A stretch of 64,000 nt of DNA. Origin: Clostridiales bacterium (GTDB lineage: Bacteria; Bacillota; Clostridia; Christensenellales; UBA1242). A program made the translations under genes and the position numbers. This document shows, in pieces, positions 1 to 9,430 of the stretch. The number at the start of each line of letters is the position of its first letter. Within the stretch, counting starts at the first letter, position 1. The stretch is from positions 1 to 64,000 of the forward strand of contig SVIC01000002.1 in the NCBI GenBank assembly GCA_015055515.1, written 5' to 3'. The notes beneath the pieces were generated by a model, which was given only the letters and a program-made list of their open reading frames with translations, was not told where the DNA came from and searched no databases.

Positions 1-309
1 ATGCCATATTATCTATATAGACAGAAGAATATGTTAGGTAATCTAGAGAATATTGGATTTTTTAAGAATAAAAAAATGTGTGAATTTAATATCAACAGCA
101 TGGAAGAGACGCTGTCTGTCATTGCTTGTGGTGCAAACGCAATAAGCAAATGTATTGATTACAAAGCAAATAAGATTATGAGACATGCAAATGTAAAGAA
201 TATTGAAGAATATATAAGTAGATTGTCTGAAATGATGACAAAGAAATTTAATTTATTTGATATTTGTTATAAAAAAGACAACAATTTTGGTACAAAGCCT
301 TTACAATAA
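1..309 (+). CDS. hemZ: C-terminal part of a HemZ-like coproporphyrinogen dehydrogenase (truncated by window start)
   Basis: PYYLYRQKNMLGNLENIGF...ANVKNIEEYISRLSEMM resembles the HemZ C-terminus; frame is open at the window edge. Confidence 0.7.
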   Translation: MPYYLYRQKNMLGNLENIGFFKNKKMCEFNINSMEETLSVIACGANAISKCIDYKANKIMRHANVKNIEEYISRLSEMMTKKFNLFDICYKKDNNFGTKPLQ

Positions 310-337
310 ATAATATTTATGTTATATTATAGCGTGA

Positions 338-387
338 CCTTTTGCTAAGGGTTTGGATTTCCTTTCAACCAACCACTTGGTTTAAGG
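338..387 (+). promoter_or_regulatory. structured 5' leader of rpsO (possible S15 autoregulatory leader)
   Basis: Two hairpins: CCTT-TTGCT-AAGG (338-350) and CCTTtcAACCAA-CCAC-TTGGTTtAAGG (361-387), directly upstream of the rpsO RBS. Confidence 0.45.
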
Positions 388-415
388 CGAATAGATTAAT
401 AGGGAGGAATTAATA

Positions 416-679
416 ATGATTAACAAAGAGAAAAAGCAAAGCATTATTAAAGAATATGCTAGACAAGAAGGCGATACTGGTTCTTGCGAAGTTCAAATCG
501 CAGTACTTTCTGCTAGAATCGCAGAATTGACTGAGCATTTGAAGGTTAATAGAAATGATGAACATTCTCGTCGTGGCTTAATTAGACTTGTAAGCAGAAG
601 AAAGAAGTTAATTAAGTACATGGAAAGAGTTAACCTAGAAGGTGCTAGAGAATTAAAAGCTAAATTAGGAATTAGATAA
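416..679 (+). CDS. rpsO: 30S ribosomal protein S15
   Basis: 87 aa, [25 protein letters not shown]...[20 protein letters not shown]. Confidence 0.98.
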   Translation: MINKEKKQSIIKEYARQEGDTGSCEVQIAVLSARIAELTEHLKVNRNDEHSRRGLIRLVSRRKKLIKYMERVNLEGARELKAKLGIR

Positions 680-693
680 ATCAAAATTTTTTA

Positions 694-747
694 GACGGTT
701 GAATTAATTATGTACTTTCAGTATATAATAATTAACCGTCTTCATTT
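694..747 (+). terminator. Rho-independent terminator after rpsO
   Basis: GACGGTT...AACCGTC stem followed by a T-rich tract. Confidence 0.7.
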
Positions 748-766
748 TTAATTAAAAGGAGAAACA

Positions 767-2854
767 ATGGACAATTTTAAGACATTTGAAACAGAGATTG
801 GTGGCAAAAAAGTTAGTGTAGAGATTGGTAAATATGCGTTTCAAGCTAATGGTCATTGCATAGTAAAATGCGGTGATACAATGGTAATGTGTAATGTGTG
901 TATGTCAAAATCACCTAGACCTGGTCAAGATTTCTTCCCACTAAGTGTAGATTTTGACGAGAAATTATATGCAGTAGGGAAAATTCCAGGTGGATTTAAG
1001 AAGCGTGAGGGTAGACCTACCGATCAGGCAATACTTACTAGTAGGTTGATTGATAGACCTCTTAGACCGTTATTTCCAAAGGGGTTCTTTAACGATGTTA
1101 CGGTTATAGCAACACCACTAAGCATTGATTATAACATTGCACCTGAGCCACTAGCTATGTTTGCTAGTTCGATTGCATTAACTATCAGTGACATTCCATT
1201 TGCAGGACCTACTGGTAGTGTAGAAGTGGGCTTGGTTGATGGTGAATATATCATCAATCCTAATACAGAGCAAAAAGAGAAGAGTTTGATCGACTTGAAG
1301 GTTGCTGGTACCAAAGATGCTATTCTTATGGTAGAAGCTGGTGCAAAGGAAGTAACTGAGGAAGTAATGCTAAAAGGCATTATGTATGCACATGAAGAGA
1401 TCAAGAAGCAGGTTGCATTCCAGGAAAAGATTGCAGAGGAGCTAGGTGTTAAAAAGGCTGAAAATATTGACTATTATGTGATCGATGCTCAACTTGAGGC
1501 AGACGTAAAAGAGTATGGTCATCCAATTATGGAAAAAGTTATGGAGAACTTCGATCGTCATGTAAGAGATGCTGCAGAGGAAGAGGCAAATGCAGAGATT
1601 TTGGAGCATTTTGCAGAGATCTATCCTGATAGTGAGCGTCAGATCTTGGATGTATTATACAAAGTTAAGAAAGAGATAATGAGGACAAAGATCCTTACTA
1701 CTGGTGTAAGGCCAGATGGAAGAAAACTAGAAGAAATTAGACCAATTTGGTGCGAAGTTGGGTTGTTGCCTAGAGTACATGGTTCTGCTGTATTTACTAG
1801 AGGTGAGACACAAGCATTATCTACTTGTACATTAGGTAGTCTTAGAGATACTCAGATTCTAGATGGTATTGATGAGGAAGATGAGAAGAGATATATGCAT
1901 CATTACAACTTCCCAGGTTATTCAACAGGAGAGGCTAAATCATTAAAATCTGCTGGTAGACGTGAGATTGGTCACGGGGCATTAGCAGAAAGAGCTTTGC
2001 TTCCTGTGCTACCTAGCGAAGAGGATTTCCCATATGCGATAAGAACTGTTAGTGATATTCTTAGCAGTAATGGTTCTACTAGCCAAGCAAGTGTGTGTGG
2101 TAGCACATTAGCTCTTATGGATGCTGGTGTTCCTATTAAGGCTCCTGTTGCGGGCGTTGCTATGGGACTTATTAAGGACACAGATTCGGACAAAGTAGCA
2201 ATACTTACAGATATTCAAGGTCTAGAAGACTTCTTAGGAGACATGGACTTCAAGGTTGCAGGTACCAAAGATGGTATTACTGCGATCCAGATGGATATTA
2301 AGATTAAGGGTATTGATGAAAAGATATTAAAAGAAGCATTGGAGCGTGCAAGACAGGGAAGACTATTTATACTAGACAAAATGACTTCTGTTATTGCTGA
2401 GCCAAGAGCAGAGCTTAGCCCATATGCTCCTAAAATCATATCATTTAGCATTAATCCAGATAAGATTAAGGATGTTATAGGATCTGGTGGCAAGATGATT
2501 AATAAGATTATTGAGGAGACTGGTGTAAAGATTGATATAGAAGATGATGGTATGGTATCAATTGCTGGTATTGATCCAGAAATGAGTCAGAGAGCAAAAG
2601 AAATTATCTTGTCAATCACTGAGGACATAGAAGTAGGCAAGACATATACAGGAACAGTTGAGAGAATTATGCAATTCGGTGCTTTTGTTAACTTAGGCTA
2701 TGGCAAAGAGGGTATGATCCACATTTCAAAGCTTTCTTCTAAGAGAGTTGAAAAGGTGGAAGATGTAGTAAAAGTAGGAGATAAGGTAGAAGTCTCTGTA
2801 TTGAAGAATGAAAAGGGCAAGATAGACCTAAAATTAATTGGTGTATTTGCATAG
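767..2854 (+). CDS. pnp: polyribonucleotide nucleotidyltransferase (PNPase)
   Basis: RNase PH domains (FFPLSVDFDEKLYAVGKIPGGFKKREGRP), KH (IGSGGKMINKII) and S1 domains. Confidence 0.98.
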   Translation: MDNFKTFETEIGGKKVSVEIGKYAFQANGHCIVKCGDTMVMCNVCMSKSPRPGQDFFPLSVDFDEKLYAVGKIPGGFKKREGRPTDQAILTSRLIDRPLRPLFPKGFFNDVTVIATPLSIDYNIAPEPLAMFASSIALTISDIPFAGPTGSVEVGLVDGEYIINPNTEQKEKSLIDLKVAGTKDAILMVEAGAKEVTEEVMLKGIMYAHEEIKKQVAFQEKIAEELGVKKAENIDYYVIDAQLEADVKEYGHPIMEKVMENFDRHVRDAAEEEANAEILEHFAEIYPDSERQILDVLYKVKKEIMRTKILTTGVRPDGRKLEEIRPIWCEVGLLPRVHGSAVFTRGETQALSTCTLGSLRDTQILDGIDEEDEKRYMHHYNFPGYSTGEAKSLKSAGRREIGHGALAERALLPVLPSEEDFPYAIRTVSDILSSNGSTSQASVCGSTLALMDAGVPIKAPVAGVAMGLIKDTDSDKVAILTDIQGLEDFLGDMDFKVAGTKDGITAIQMDIKIKGIDEKILKEALERARQGRLFILDKMTSVIAEPRAELSPYAPKIISFSINPDKIKDVIGSGGKMINKIIEETGVKIDIEDDGMVSIAGIDPEMSQRAKEIILSITEDIEVGKTYTGTVERIMQFGAFVNLGYGKEGMIHISKLSSKRVEKVEDVVKVGDKVEVSVLKNEKGKIDLKLIGVFA

Positions 2855-2885
2855 AAAAAACTGCTAATTATTAGCAGTTTTTTTG
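2855..2885 (+). terminator. Rho-independent terminator after pnp
   Basis: CTGCTAA-TTA-TTAGCAG followed by T tract. Confidence 0.85.
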
Positions 2886-2904
2886 TAGTTTATTATCGGG
2901 AAAT

Positions 2905-2927
2905 ATAAAAAAGACACAATGGTGTCT
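2905..2927 (-). terminator. terminator of the SRP RNA gene
   Basis: On the minus strand AGACAC-CATT-GTGTCT followed by TTTTT. Confidence 0.7.
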
Positions 2928-2944
2928 GTTAATTTTTATAAAAA

Positions 2945-3218
2945 AACCGTGCGATTGGCTTCGAAATCGTAACACATAGAAATTATATATTATAGACTCA
3001 TCTAAAGCTACCTTATGGCACATAACCAAATCCACTTAATGATGCTTCCTTCCGGACCTGACATGGTTCGTGGCAGGCTATTGCATAAGACCTTAAAATC
3101 AACACCTATAGTATATAATATTCTACATGCACTAGACACCCCTCAGCCAACCATTCAGTCCTGCGTATAGTTGGTTTCAGGTAACAGGGCACAACTAACT
3201 CCCCACCTAGCACGGTAT
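2945..3218 (-). ncRNA. ffs: signal recognition particle RNA, large bacterial (Alu-containing) type
   Basis: Minus strand reads ACCGTGCTAGGTGGGGAGTTAG..GGTGTTGATT..CAGGTCCGGAAGGAAGCATCATTAAGTGG..TGTGCCATAAGG..GCACGGT, matching the Bacillus-type SRP RNA layout including the conserved GTCAGGTCCGGAAGGAAGCA domain IV. Confidence 0.94.
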
Positions 3219-3337
3219 AAATATATTAACATAAAAATATAATAATAGCAAGTATATTTGTATTCACTAGTTAAATAACTTGTAAAATATTGTTACATTT
3301 GATATACTAATTTATATTAATTAATATTGGAGTATAA

Positions 3338-4066
3338 ATGGAAAAAGAGAGTAGAGCAAGAAGATTTATTAATTGTTATAATATTATAGATCAAGCACTG
3401 CGTGTGCAAGGTGATATGTCTAAGTCTATTAGTTATACCGAGGCTGTAAGAAAGTCTGCTAGAACTAATGGTATTGTAAAAAAATATGAGGATGTGCTGG
3501 TAGATTATGGTAGGCTAAGAAATGCAATAGTTCATTCTGCAGACACTACCAAATTAATAGCAGAGCCAAATGAAGAGGTTGTGGAAGAATTTGAGAAGAT
3601 ATGTTCTTTAATTTGTTCACCTCCTCTGGCAGTAGATACTATTTGCAATAAAAAGTTTGCTAGTTTGGAACATAATGTAAAGTTGCATGATGTTATGCAA
3701 TTTATGTATCAAAGTGGTTATAGTAGTATTCCTATTTACAAGGATAGCATGCTAATTGGTGTTGCTAATGCTACTAAGATAACTAGGCTTTTGGGCAAGA
3801 AGTTGTATCAGAAGGAAGATATTAATAAGTATATTACAAGTACAACAATTGAAGAAGCTTTAAAAGATTTGTTTGAGAATAATTACTATACAATAGCCAA
3901 CGAGAAAACAACATTGGATAAAATCCTTAATTTGTTCTCGGAAAATAGAAAATTATTGTTAATAATTATTACAAAAAATGGCAGTCTGCTTGAACAACCA
4001 ATAGGCATTGTTACAGCAGGTGATATAATGGAAATAAATAAAATACTGGATAATTTTGGTGCATAA
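3338..4066 (+). CDS. CBS-domain-containing protein
   Basis: C-terminal half with two CBS-like repeats (DVMQFMYQSGYSSIPIYKDSMLIGVANATKIT; IGIVTAGDIMEI). Confidence 0.7.
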   Translation: MEKESRARRFINCYNIIDQALRVQGDMSKSISYTEAVRKSARTNGIVKKYEDVLVDYGRLRNAIVHSADTTKLIAEPNEEVVEEFEKICSLICSPPLAVDTICNKKFASLEHNVKLHDVMQFMYQSGYSSIPIYKDSMLIGVANATKITRLLGKKLYQKEDINKYITSTTIEEALKDLFENNYYTIANEKTTLDKILNLFSENRKLLLIIITKNGSLLEQPIGIVTAGDIMEINKILDNFGA

Positions 4067-4107
4067 AAATAAATAATATAAAAATTATCAAAAATTCAAA
4101 AAACTTG

Positions 4108-4136
4108 TTGCATTTAGTGTAATAATTTGATATAAT
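4108..4136 (+). promoter_or_regulatory. sigmaA-type promoter of rpmB
   Basis: TTGCAT - 17 bp - TATAAT. Confidence 0.7.
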
Positions 4137-4180
4137 AAATCGCGTTGAATTACAAATGACCTATGGGGGTGGATATTAAT

Positions 4181-4372
4181 ATGGCAAAAGAATGTTGTAT
4201 ATGCGGTAAGTCAAAGGTGGCAGGAAATCAAGTAAGCCACTCACATATTGCCACTAAGAGAAGTTGGGAAGCAAATCTTCAGAAGAAGAATGTTGATATT
4301 GATGGCAAGTTGACTAAGAAGTATATTTGCACAAGATGTCTAAAGACTTTGAAGAAAAGCGAAAATAATTAA
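4181..4372 (+). CDS. rpmB: 50S ribosomal protein L28 (Cys-containing, zinc-type)
   Basis: MAKECCICGKSKVAGNQVSHSHIATKRSWEANLQ...YICTRCLKTLKK; start placed after GGGGGTGG RBS rather than at 4163. Confidence 0.95.
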   Translation: MAKECCICGKSKVAGNQVSHSHIATKRSWEANLQKKNVDIDGKLTKKYICTRCLKTLKKSENN

Positions 4373-4378
4373 TTGTTA

Positions 4379-4407
4379 AGAGTTGTCCATGGACAACTCT
4401 TTTTGTT
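4379..4407 (+). terminator. Rho-independent terminator after rpmB
   Basis: AGAGTTGTCCATGGACAACTCT palindrome + TTTTG. Confidence 0.85.
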
Positions 4408-4586
4408 TTCTACAATATCTTGTTATTATTTATATTCATTTGCTTAAAAACGGAAAAATATGTATAATATATGAATAGTTATAATATAAATGTATGCAAA
4501 TGAATTAAATATTAATTGTTAAGATAATTTTGTTTATAATCATATTTCTTTATTAATTGTAAGAAAGCAATATCATAGGAGGGGAA

Positions 4587-5261
4587 ATGCTAGATTTTAT
4601 AGAAATGGGCTTGGGTGTAAAAGAGGTAATTGTGCTAACAATAAGTATGACCCTTGTTTTATTAATTTCATTTAGTCTTCATGAATATGCACATGCCTTG
4701 ATTGCTTATAAAAATGGTGATATGACCGCAAAGTCATTGGGAAGGCTAACTGTTAATCCGTTAGCTCATATTGATCCTATTGGTTTTGTTTGTTGTATGT
4801 TGTTTAACTTTGGATGGGCAAAGCCTGTACCTATTAACCCATTACATTTTAGAAATTATAAAAAAGGTATTGTAGCAACATCAATAGCAGGTGTAATTAC
4901 TAATTTAATCTTAGCGTTCATTGGATGTGGATTGTATTTTGCATATGTTTTATTTCTACAGCCATTAATTGTAAACCAGTATTTGTCAATACTATTAGGC
5001 TCTTTTTTATATTTTTTGTTTAATATTAACATTTGCCTAATGGTATTTAACTTATTACCTATTCCTCCACTGGATGGCTTTAATGTAATAAATGCTGTGA
5101 CAAAATACGGTAATAAATTCGTTCAATTTATGGAAAGATATGGAACAATTATATTGCTAATGATCTTAATATTTGGATCAAATATACTGGGTTGGCTGAT
5201 ATCTTATGTTGCTTTGCCGATTGAGTTGTTGTGGTCTTGGATCTTTGGTTTGTTTTTGTAG
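4587..5261 (+). CDS. site-2 protease family (M50) membrane metalloprotease
   Basis: HEYAH zinc motif in a TM segment, NLLPIPPLDGFNV motif. Confidence 0.88.
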   Translation: MLDFIEMGLGVKEVIVLTISMTLVLLISFSLHEYAHALIAYKNGDMTAKSLGRLTVNPLAHIDPIGFVCCMLFNFGWAKPVPINPLHFRNYKKGIVATSIAGVITNLILAFIGCGLYFAYVLFLQPLIVNQYLSILLGSFLYFLFNINICLMVFNLLPIPPLDGFNVINAVTKYGNKFVQFMERYGTIILLMILIFGSNILGWLISYVALPIELLWSWIFGLFL

Positions 5262-5269
5262 GGTGAGGT

Positions 5270-6046
5270 ATGGAAGAGAAAATAGAAAATGTTATATTGG
5301 TAAATGATGAACAAACGGGTGATAGTGCACTTCAATTCCAATTTGCTGGACAGGTTGGGCCTATTGGACTACTTGTATATCTAGTAAAGAAGAACAAGCT
5401 TGAAATAGAAGAGGTGAGGTTGGCAGATATTACCGATCAATATCTGAAGATGATAGAGGGTATTGAAAAGCTAGATTTAGAGGTTGCTAGTGAATTTATA
5501 GTTGTTGCTACAGAGTTAATAGAAATCAAAAGTAAAACATTGTTGCCATCAACAAAAGATATAGAAGATGACGAAGAAGATCCGGAATATCTGATCAAAC
5601 TACGAATGAAAGAATATGAAATGATGCAGGAAATGAGTGGCAAGTTACGAGAAATTGAAAATACAGAAGTCTTCTATAAATCCCCCGAGCCAGAAGCAGG
5701 CAAGTATAGAGTAAAGATTAAGGATATGCAACTTGATGCACTGCTTGATGCTTTTACAAGGTTCATGCTTAAAAATGTGAAAAAAGAAGCAGAGGCTACT
5801 GAAACTAAACAAGTAGTAAAAGAAAGATTTACTGTAGAGCAAAAGATAGCTAATATAAAAGATGCATTATTAATTAATAAAACAATAAAATTTAGTCAAC
5901 TAATGTCTCAAAGCACATCAAAAAATGAGATAGTAACAACATTTATGGCTCTACTAGAATTGTTAAAATTACAGAATATTAAAGTCAAGCAGAGTGATTT
6001 GTTTGAGGATATTGATATTATAAGGAATGAAGAAGATAATGGATAA
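5270..6046 (+). CDS. scpA: segregation and condensation protein A
   Basis: ScpA-like N-terminus (GPIGLLVYLVKKNKLEIEEVRLADITDQYL) and synteny with scpB. Confidence 0.93.
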   Translation: MEEKIENVILVNDEQTGDSALQFQFAGQVGPIGLLVYLVKKNKLEIEEVRLADITDQYLKMIEGIEKLDLEVASEFIVVATELIEIKSKTLLPSTKDIEDDEEDPEYLIKLRMKEYEMMQEMSGKLREIENTEVFYKSPEPEAGKYRVKIKDMQLDALLDAFTRFMLKNVKKEAEATETKQVVKERFTVEQKIANIKDALLINKTIKFSQLMSQSTSKNEIVTTFMALLELLKLQNIKVKQSDLFEDIDIIRNEEDNG

Positions 6047-6752
6047 TTTGAAAGAAATTATAGAAGGAATATTGTTTGTATCCGGTGATGGAGTTGCGTT
6101 CTCTGACATCGCAGAGAAATTAAATGTAGAGATAGAAGAAGTTGCATCTGCAGTGGATGAGTTGAAAAAAGATCGGGAAGAAACGCAATCGGGTATCCAA
6201 GTAGTAGTATTTAATAATAAGGCACAGTTATCATCAAATAAGGCGTATGTAAATGAAATTGCAGAGGTATTAAATCCTATAAGAGAAAGAGCGCTAACAA
6301 AGACAGTATTGGAAGTCTTGTCAATAATTGCTTATAAACAGCCAATTACACGTATGGAGATAGAGGCAATAAGGGAATCGAAGAACTGTGATTATGCAGT
6401 GAACGCTCTTCTAGAAAACGACCTTATATGCGTTGTTGGAAGAAAGGATACAGTAGGAAAACCATTAGAATTTGGAACGACAGATAATTTCTTAAAGAAG
6501 TTTGGATTAACAAGTATTGGGGATTTGCCTGAGTATGAAGAACTACTGGAAAGAATACAAATCATTAAGGAGTCTTATAAGAAAGAAGATAGTAGTCTAT
6601 TTAATTTTAATAACATGCCAGAGGATATAGCAAATCAAGACAAGATTGACGAAGAGGCAGAGATAGATGAGGAAGATATACTTAATAATTTAACAACGTT
6701 AGACAGCGAAGAAGAAATATATGATTTCGATGATGATGCTACTTTTGTATAA
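6039..6752 (+). CDS. scpB: segregation and condensation protein B
   Basis: LKEIIEGILFVSGDGV...VLSIIAYKQPITRMEIEAIR...EFGTTDNFLKKFGL; overlaps scpA end. Confidence 0.93.
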   Translation: MDNLKEIIEGILFVSGDGVAFSDIAEKLNVEIEEVASAVDELKKDREETQSGIQVVVFNNKAQLSSNKAYVNEIAEVLNPIRERALTKTVLEVLSIIAYKQPITRMEIEAIRESKNCDYAVNALLENDLICVVGRKDTVGKPLEFGTTDNFLKKFGLTSIGDLPEYEELLERIQIIKESYKKEDSSLFNFNNMPEDIANQDKIDEEAEIDEEDILNNLTTLDSEEEIYDFDDDATFV

Positions 6753-6786
6753 GAAATTATAATTATATAAATATATGCATAAAATA

Positions 6787-6811
6787 AAATGGCTATTGTA
6801 GCCATTTTTTT
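6787..6811 (+). terminator. Rho-independent terminator after scpB
   Basis: AAATGGCTATTGTAGCCATTTTTTT. Confidence 0.8.
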
Positions 6812-6852
6812 AATAAATATATCATTCAAATATAAAATTTATATTAAAAGTG

Positions 6853-6881
6853 TTGCAAAAAGTAGAACTATTAAGTATAAT
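6853..6881 (+). promoter_or_regulatory. sigmaA-type promoter of the asp23/fakA-like operon
   Basis: TTGCAA - 17 bp - TATAAT. Confidence 0.65.
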
Positions 6882-6974
6882 CTATATGTAGTTGTGAGAT
6901 GGTTTTTTGTATTTGTTGATTTATCAACAAAACCGTATTTCAATTATTAATAATGATAATTCTTAGGGGGTTAT

Positions 6975-7322
6975 ATGGCAGTAAAGACATCGAATGCGTA
7001 TGGAAAAATAACAATAGATGATAATGCTATTGCTTGCGTTACAGGGCATATTGCTAGAGAGTGCTATGGTGTTATCGATTTGGCCAGCCAAGGTTTCAAG
7101 GGGTCTTTCAAATCTGTTAAGAAGAAATCATTATCTAATGGTGTAAAGATCAAGACTATTGGTAATAGAATATATATCGATCTTGATGTTATATTGAAGT
7201 TTGGTGTATCTATCTCAACCGTTACAGATAATCTAAAGAGTTCAATTAAGTATGGTGTAGAGAGTTTTACAGGAATGATAATTGACTCTGTGAATATAAA
7301 TGTTGTTGGTGTTAGGGTATAA
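6975..7322 (+). CDS. Asp23/YloU family envelope stress-like protein
   Basis: GKITIDDNAIACVTGHIARECYGVIDLA; position upstream of the DAK-type gene (yloU-yloV order). Confidence 0.87.
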   Translation: MAVKTSNAYGKITIDDNAIACVTGHIARECYGVIDLASQGFKGSFKSVKKKSLSNGVKIKTIGNRIYIDLDVILKFGVSISTVTDNLKSSIKYGVESFTGMIIDSVNINVVGVRV

Positions 7323-7363
7323 CCTTTTTAGCCAATATCGATTGAAATCCAAGGAGCAATTAA

Positions 7364-9016
7364 ATGCAAAAGAGTATAAATAGTGTAATGTTTAGGAAAA
7401 TGCTGAATGCCAGCGCAAAGATCCTAGATGAGAATAAAAAATTAGTAGATTCATTGAACGTATTCCCAGTTCCAGATGGAGATACAGGAACTAACATGAA
7501 TCTTACATATAATAGTGCAATTAAAGAAGTAAATAATTGTTTAGACAATTCATTTGCAGCAATAAGTGAAAGTTTGTCAAAAGGCGCATTAAGAGGCGCA
7601 AGAGGTAACTCTGGTGTTATATTGTCACAGATATTAAAAGGTATGAGTTCTGTATTAGCAAAGGCAGAAGAATCAGTTACAACTAAGGTTTTTGCGAAGG
7701 CTTTGGTAGAAGGTAGTAATGTTGCATATAAAGCTGTTACAAAGCCTAAAGAAGGTACTATTCTAACAGTTATACGAACAATGGCGGAATCTGCTACTAA
7801 GACAGCTAAAAAAGTAAGTGACTTCGAAGAATTCTTCTCAATTGTTCTGCAAGATGCAGAATTCATATTACAGCAGACCCCAGAAATGCTTCCTGTATTA
7901 AAGAAAGCTGGTGTGGTTGATGCTGGTGGTCGTGGATTGATTGTAATATTTACAGGAATGCAGAGAATTCTAAGTGGCGATGAAGAACTTGATCTTACAA
8001 TAGAAGAGATGATAAATAATGTCGCAGAAGCATCAAATTCTAATGAAGTATATGTTAATTTGGAGAATTTGGCAGAGATAGAGTTTGCTTATTGTACTGA
8101 ATTTATGGTGTCTCATATGAAGAAGAAGACTACCGAGAGTGATATAGACAAGCTTCGTGAGAACTTAATGAACATTGGTGACAGTGTTGTATGTGTAGGT
8201 GATTTGCAACTTGTTAAAGTACACGTTCATACCAATGAGCCTAATTTAGCACTAGGATATGCTCTAGACTTAGGTGAGATAATTAATATCAAGATTGAGA
8301 ACATGGTAGAGCAAAATAGAGAGTTAAAGAGAATGCGTAATCAGCAACAAGAGAACTTAAAAGAATTTGGAATTGTTGCTGTGGCTCCTGGCGAAGGCAT
8401 TGCTAATGTATTTAGTGATTTGTTAGTTGATAACATTATAGAAGGTGGTCAAACAATGAATCCAAGTGCTGATGATATAGCCAAGGCTGTAGACAAAGTA
8501 CCTGCAAGAAATGTATTCGTTTTACCAAATAATAAGAATATAATTCTTGCTGCAGAGCAGGCTAAGAATTTAACTAATAAATTCATATATGTTATTCCAA
8601 CTACTTCTGTTCCAGAAGGTATATCTGCAGTATTGGGATTTAACTTAGAGGGAACGTTAGAGGAAAATATGGAAGCTATGATGAGTGGAAAAGACTCTGT
8701 TCAGTCGGCTTCTGTAACATATGCGGTTAGAACAACACATGTGGATGGGTTTGACCTAAATCAAGGCGATATTATTGGTTTAGACAACAAGTCTATTATT
8801 GCAAAGGGTTCTCTTGTAAAAGATACTACATTGCAATTATTGGATAAAATGGTTACTCCTGATAGTGTTAATATTACTTTGTTCTATGGCAAAGACATTA
8901 ACGAAGAAGAAGCACAGACCTTGGTATCTGAGGTTGAGGCAAAATACGATCAATGTGATGTAACTTTGCTACCAGGTGGACAACCAGTATATTATTATAT
9001 TATTTCTATTGAATAA
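7364..9016 (+). CDS. DAK-type dihydroxyacetone/fatty acid kinase family protein (YloV/FakA-like)
   Basis: NVFPVPDGDTGTNM, SKGALRGARGNSGVILSQIL. Confidence 0.9.
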   Translation: MQKSINSVMFRKMLNASAKILDENKKLVDSLNVFPVPDGDTGTNMNLTYNSAIKEVNNCLDNSFAAISESLSKGALRGARGNSGVILSQILKGMSSVLAKAEESVTTKVFAKALVEGSNVAYKAVTKPKEGTILTVIRTMAESATKTAKKVSDFEEFFSIVLQDAEFILQQTPEMLPVLKKAGVVDAGGRGLIVIFTGMQRILSGDEELDLTIEEMINNVAEASNSNEVYVNLENLAEIEFAYCTEFMVSHMKKKTTESDIDKLRENLMNIGDSVVCVGDLQLVKVHVHTNEPNLALGYALDLGEIINIKIENMVEQNRELKRMRNQQQENLKEFGIVAVAPGEGIANVFSDLLVDNIIEGGQTMNPSADDIAKAVDKVPARNVFVLPNNKNIILAAEQAKNLTNKFIYVIPTTSVPEGISAVLGFNLEGTLEENMEAMMSGKDSVQSASVTYAVRTTHVDGFDLNQGDIIGLDNKSIIAKGSLVKDTTLQLLDKMVTPDSVNITLFYGKDINEEEAQTLVSEVEAKYDQCDVTLLPGGQPVYYYIISIE

Positions 9017-9040
9017 AATCAAAATTAGTATTAATATTGA

Positions 9041-9083
9041 CAAAAAGTAACAAATATCAATATATGATGTTTGTTACTTTTTT
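9041..9083 (+). terminator. Rho-independent terminator
   Basis: AAAAAGTAACAAA...TTTGTTACTTTTTTT. Confidence 0.8.
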
Positions 9084-9116
9084 TGTATAATCTATAAAAG
9101 TATAGGAGGTAAAGAC

Positions 9117-9425
9117 ATGCAGATATCTAGCAGTGCAATAGACAACACACTATATATTAAAATGTATGGAGAGCTGGATGAATATACAGCTGGGTACACA
9201 AGAGATAAGTTAGATGAATTATTTACAGTCAACAAATATTGTAAAATTGTTATTGATATGTCTAATTTAACATTTATGGACAGTACTGGAATAGGTGTAT
9301 TAATAGGCAGATATAAGAGGGTAAAGGAATATAATAAACAGATTTATATTCAAAATCCAAATAATCAAATTGAAAAAATATTTAAGATGAGTGGCATATA
9401 CGAAATAATGCCAAAGATAAGTTAG
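9117..9425 (+). CDS. spoIIAA: anti-sigma F factor antagonist SpoIIAA (STAS domain)
   Basis: MSNLTFMDSTGIGVLIGRYKR phosphorylatable-Ser STAS motif; followed by spoIIAB and sigF. Confidence 0.92.
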   Translation: MQISSSAIDNTLYIKMYGELDEYTAGYTRDKLDELFTVNKYCKIVIDMSNLTFMDSTGIGVLIGRYKRVKEYNKQIYIQNPNNQIEKIFKMSGIYEIMPKIS

Positions 9426-9430
9426 GAGTA

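Noticed and set aside
7360-7866. 168-aa minus-strand ORF
   Set aside because: Antisense to the conserved N-terminus of the DAK-type gene; shadow ORF.
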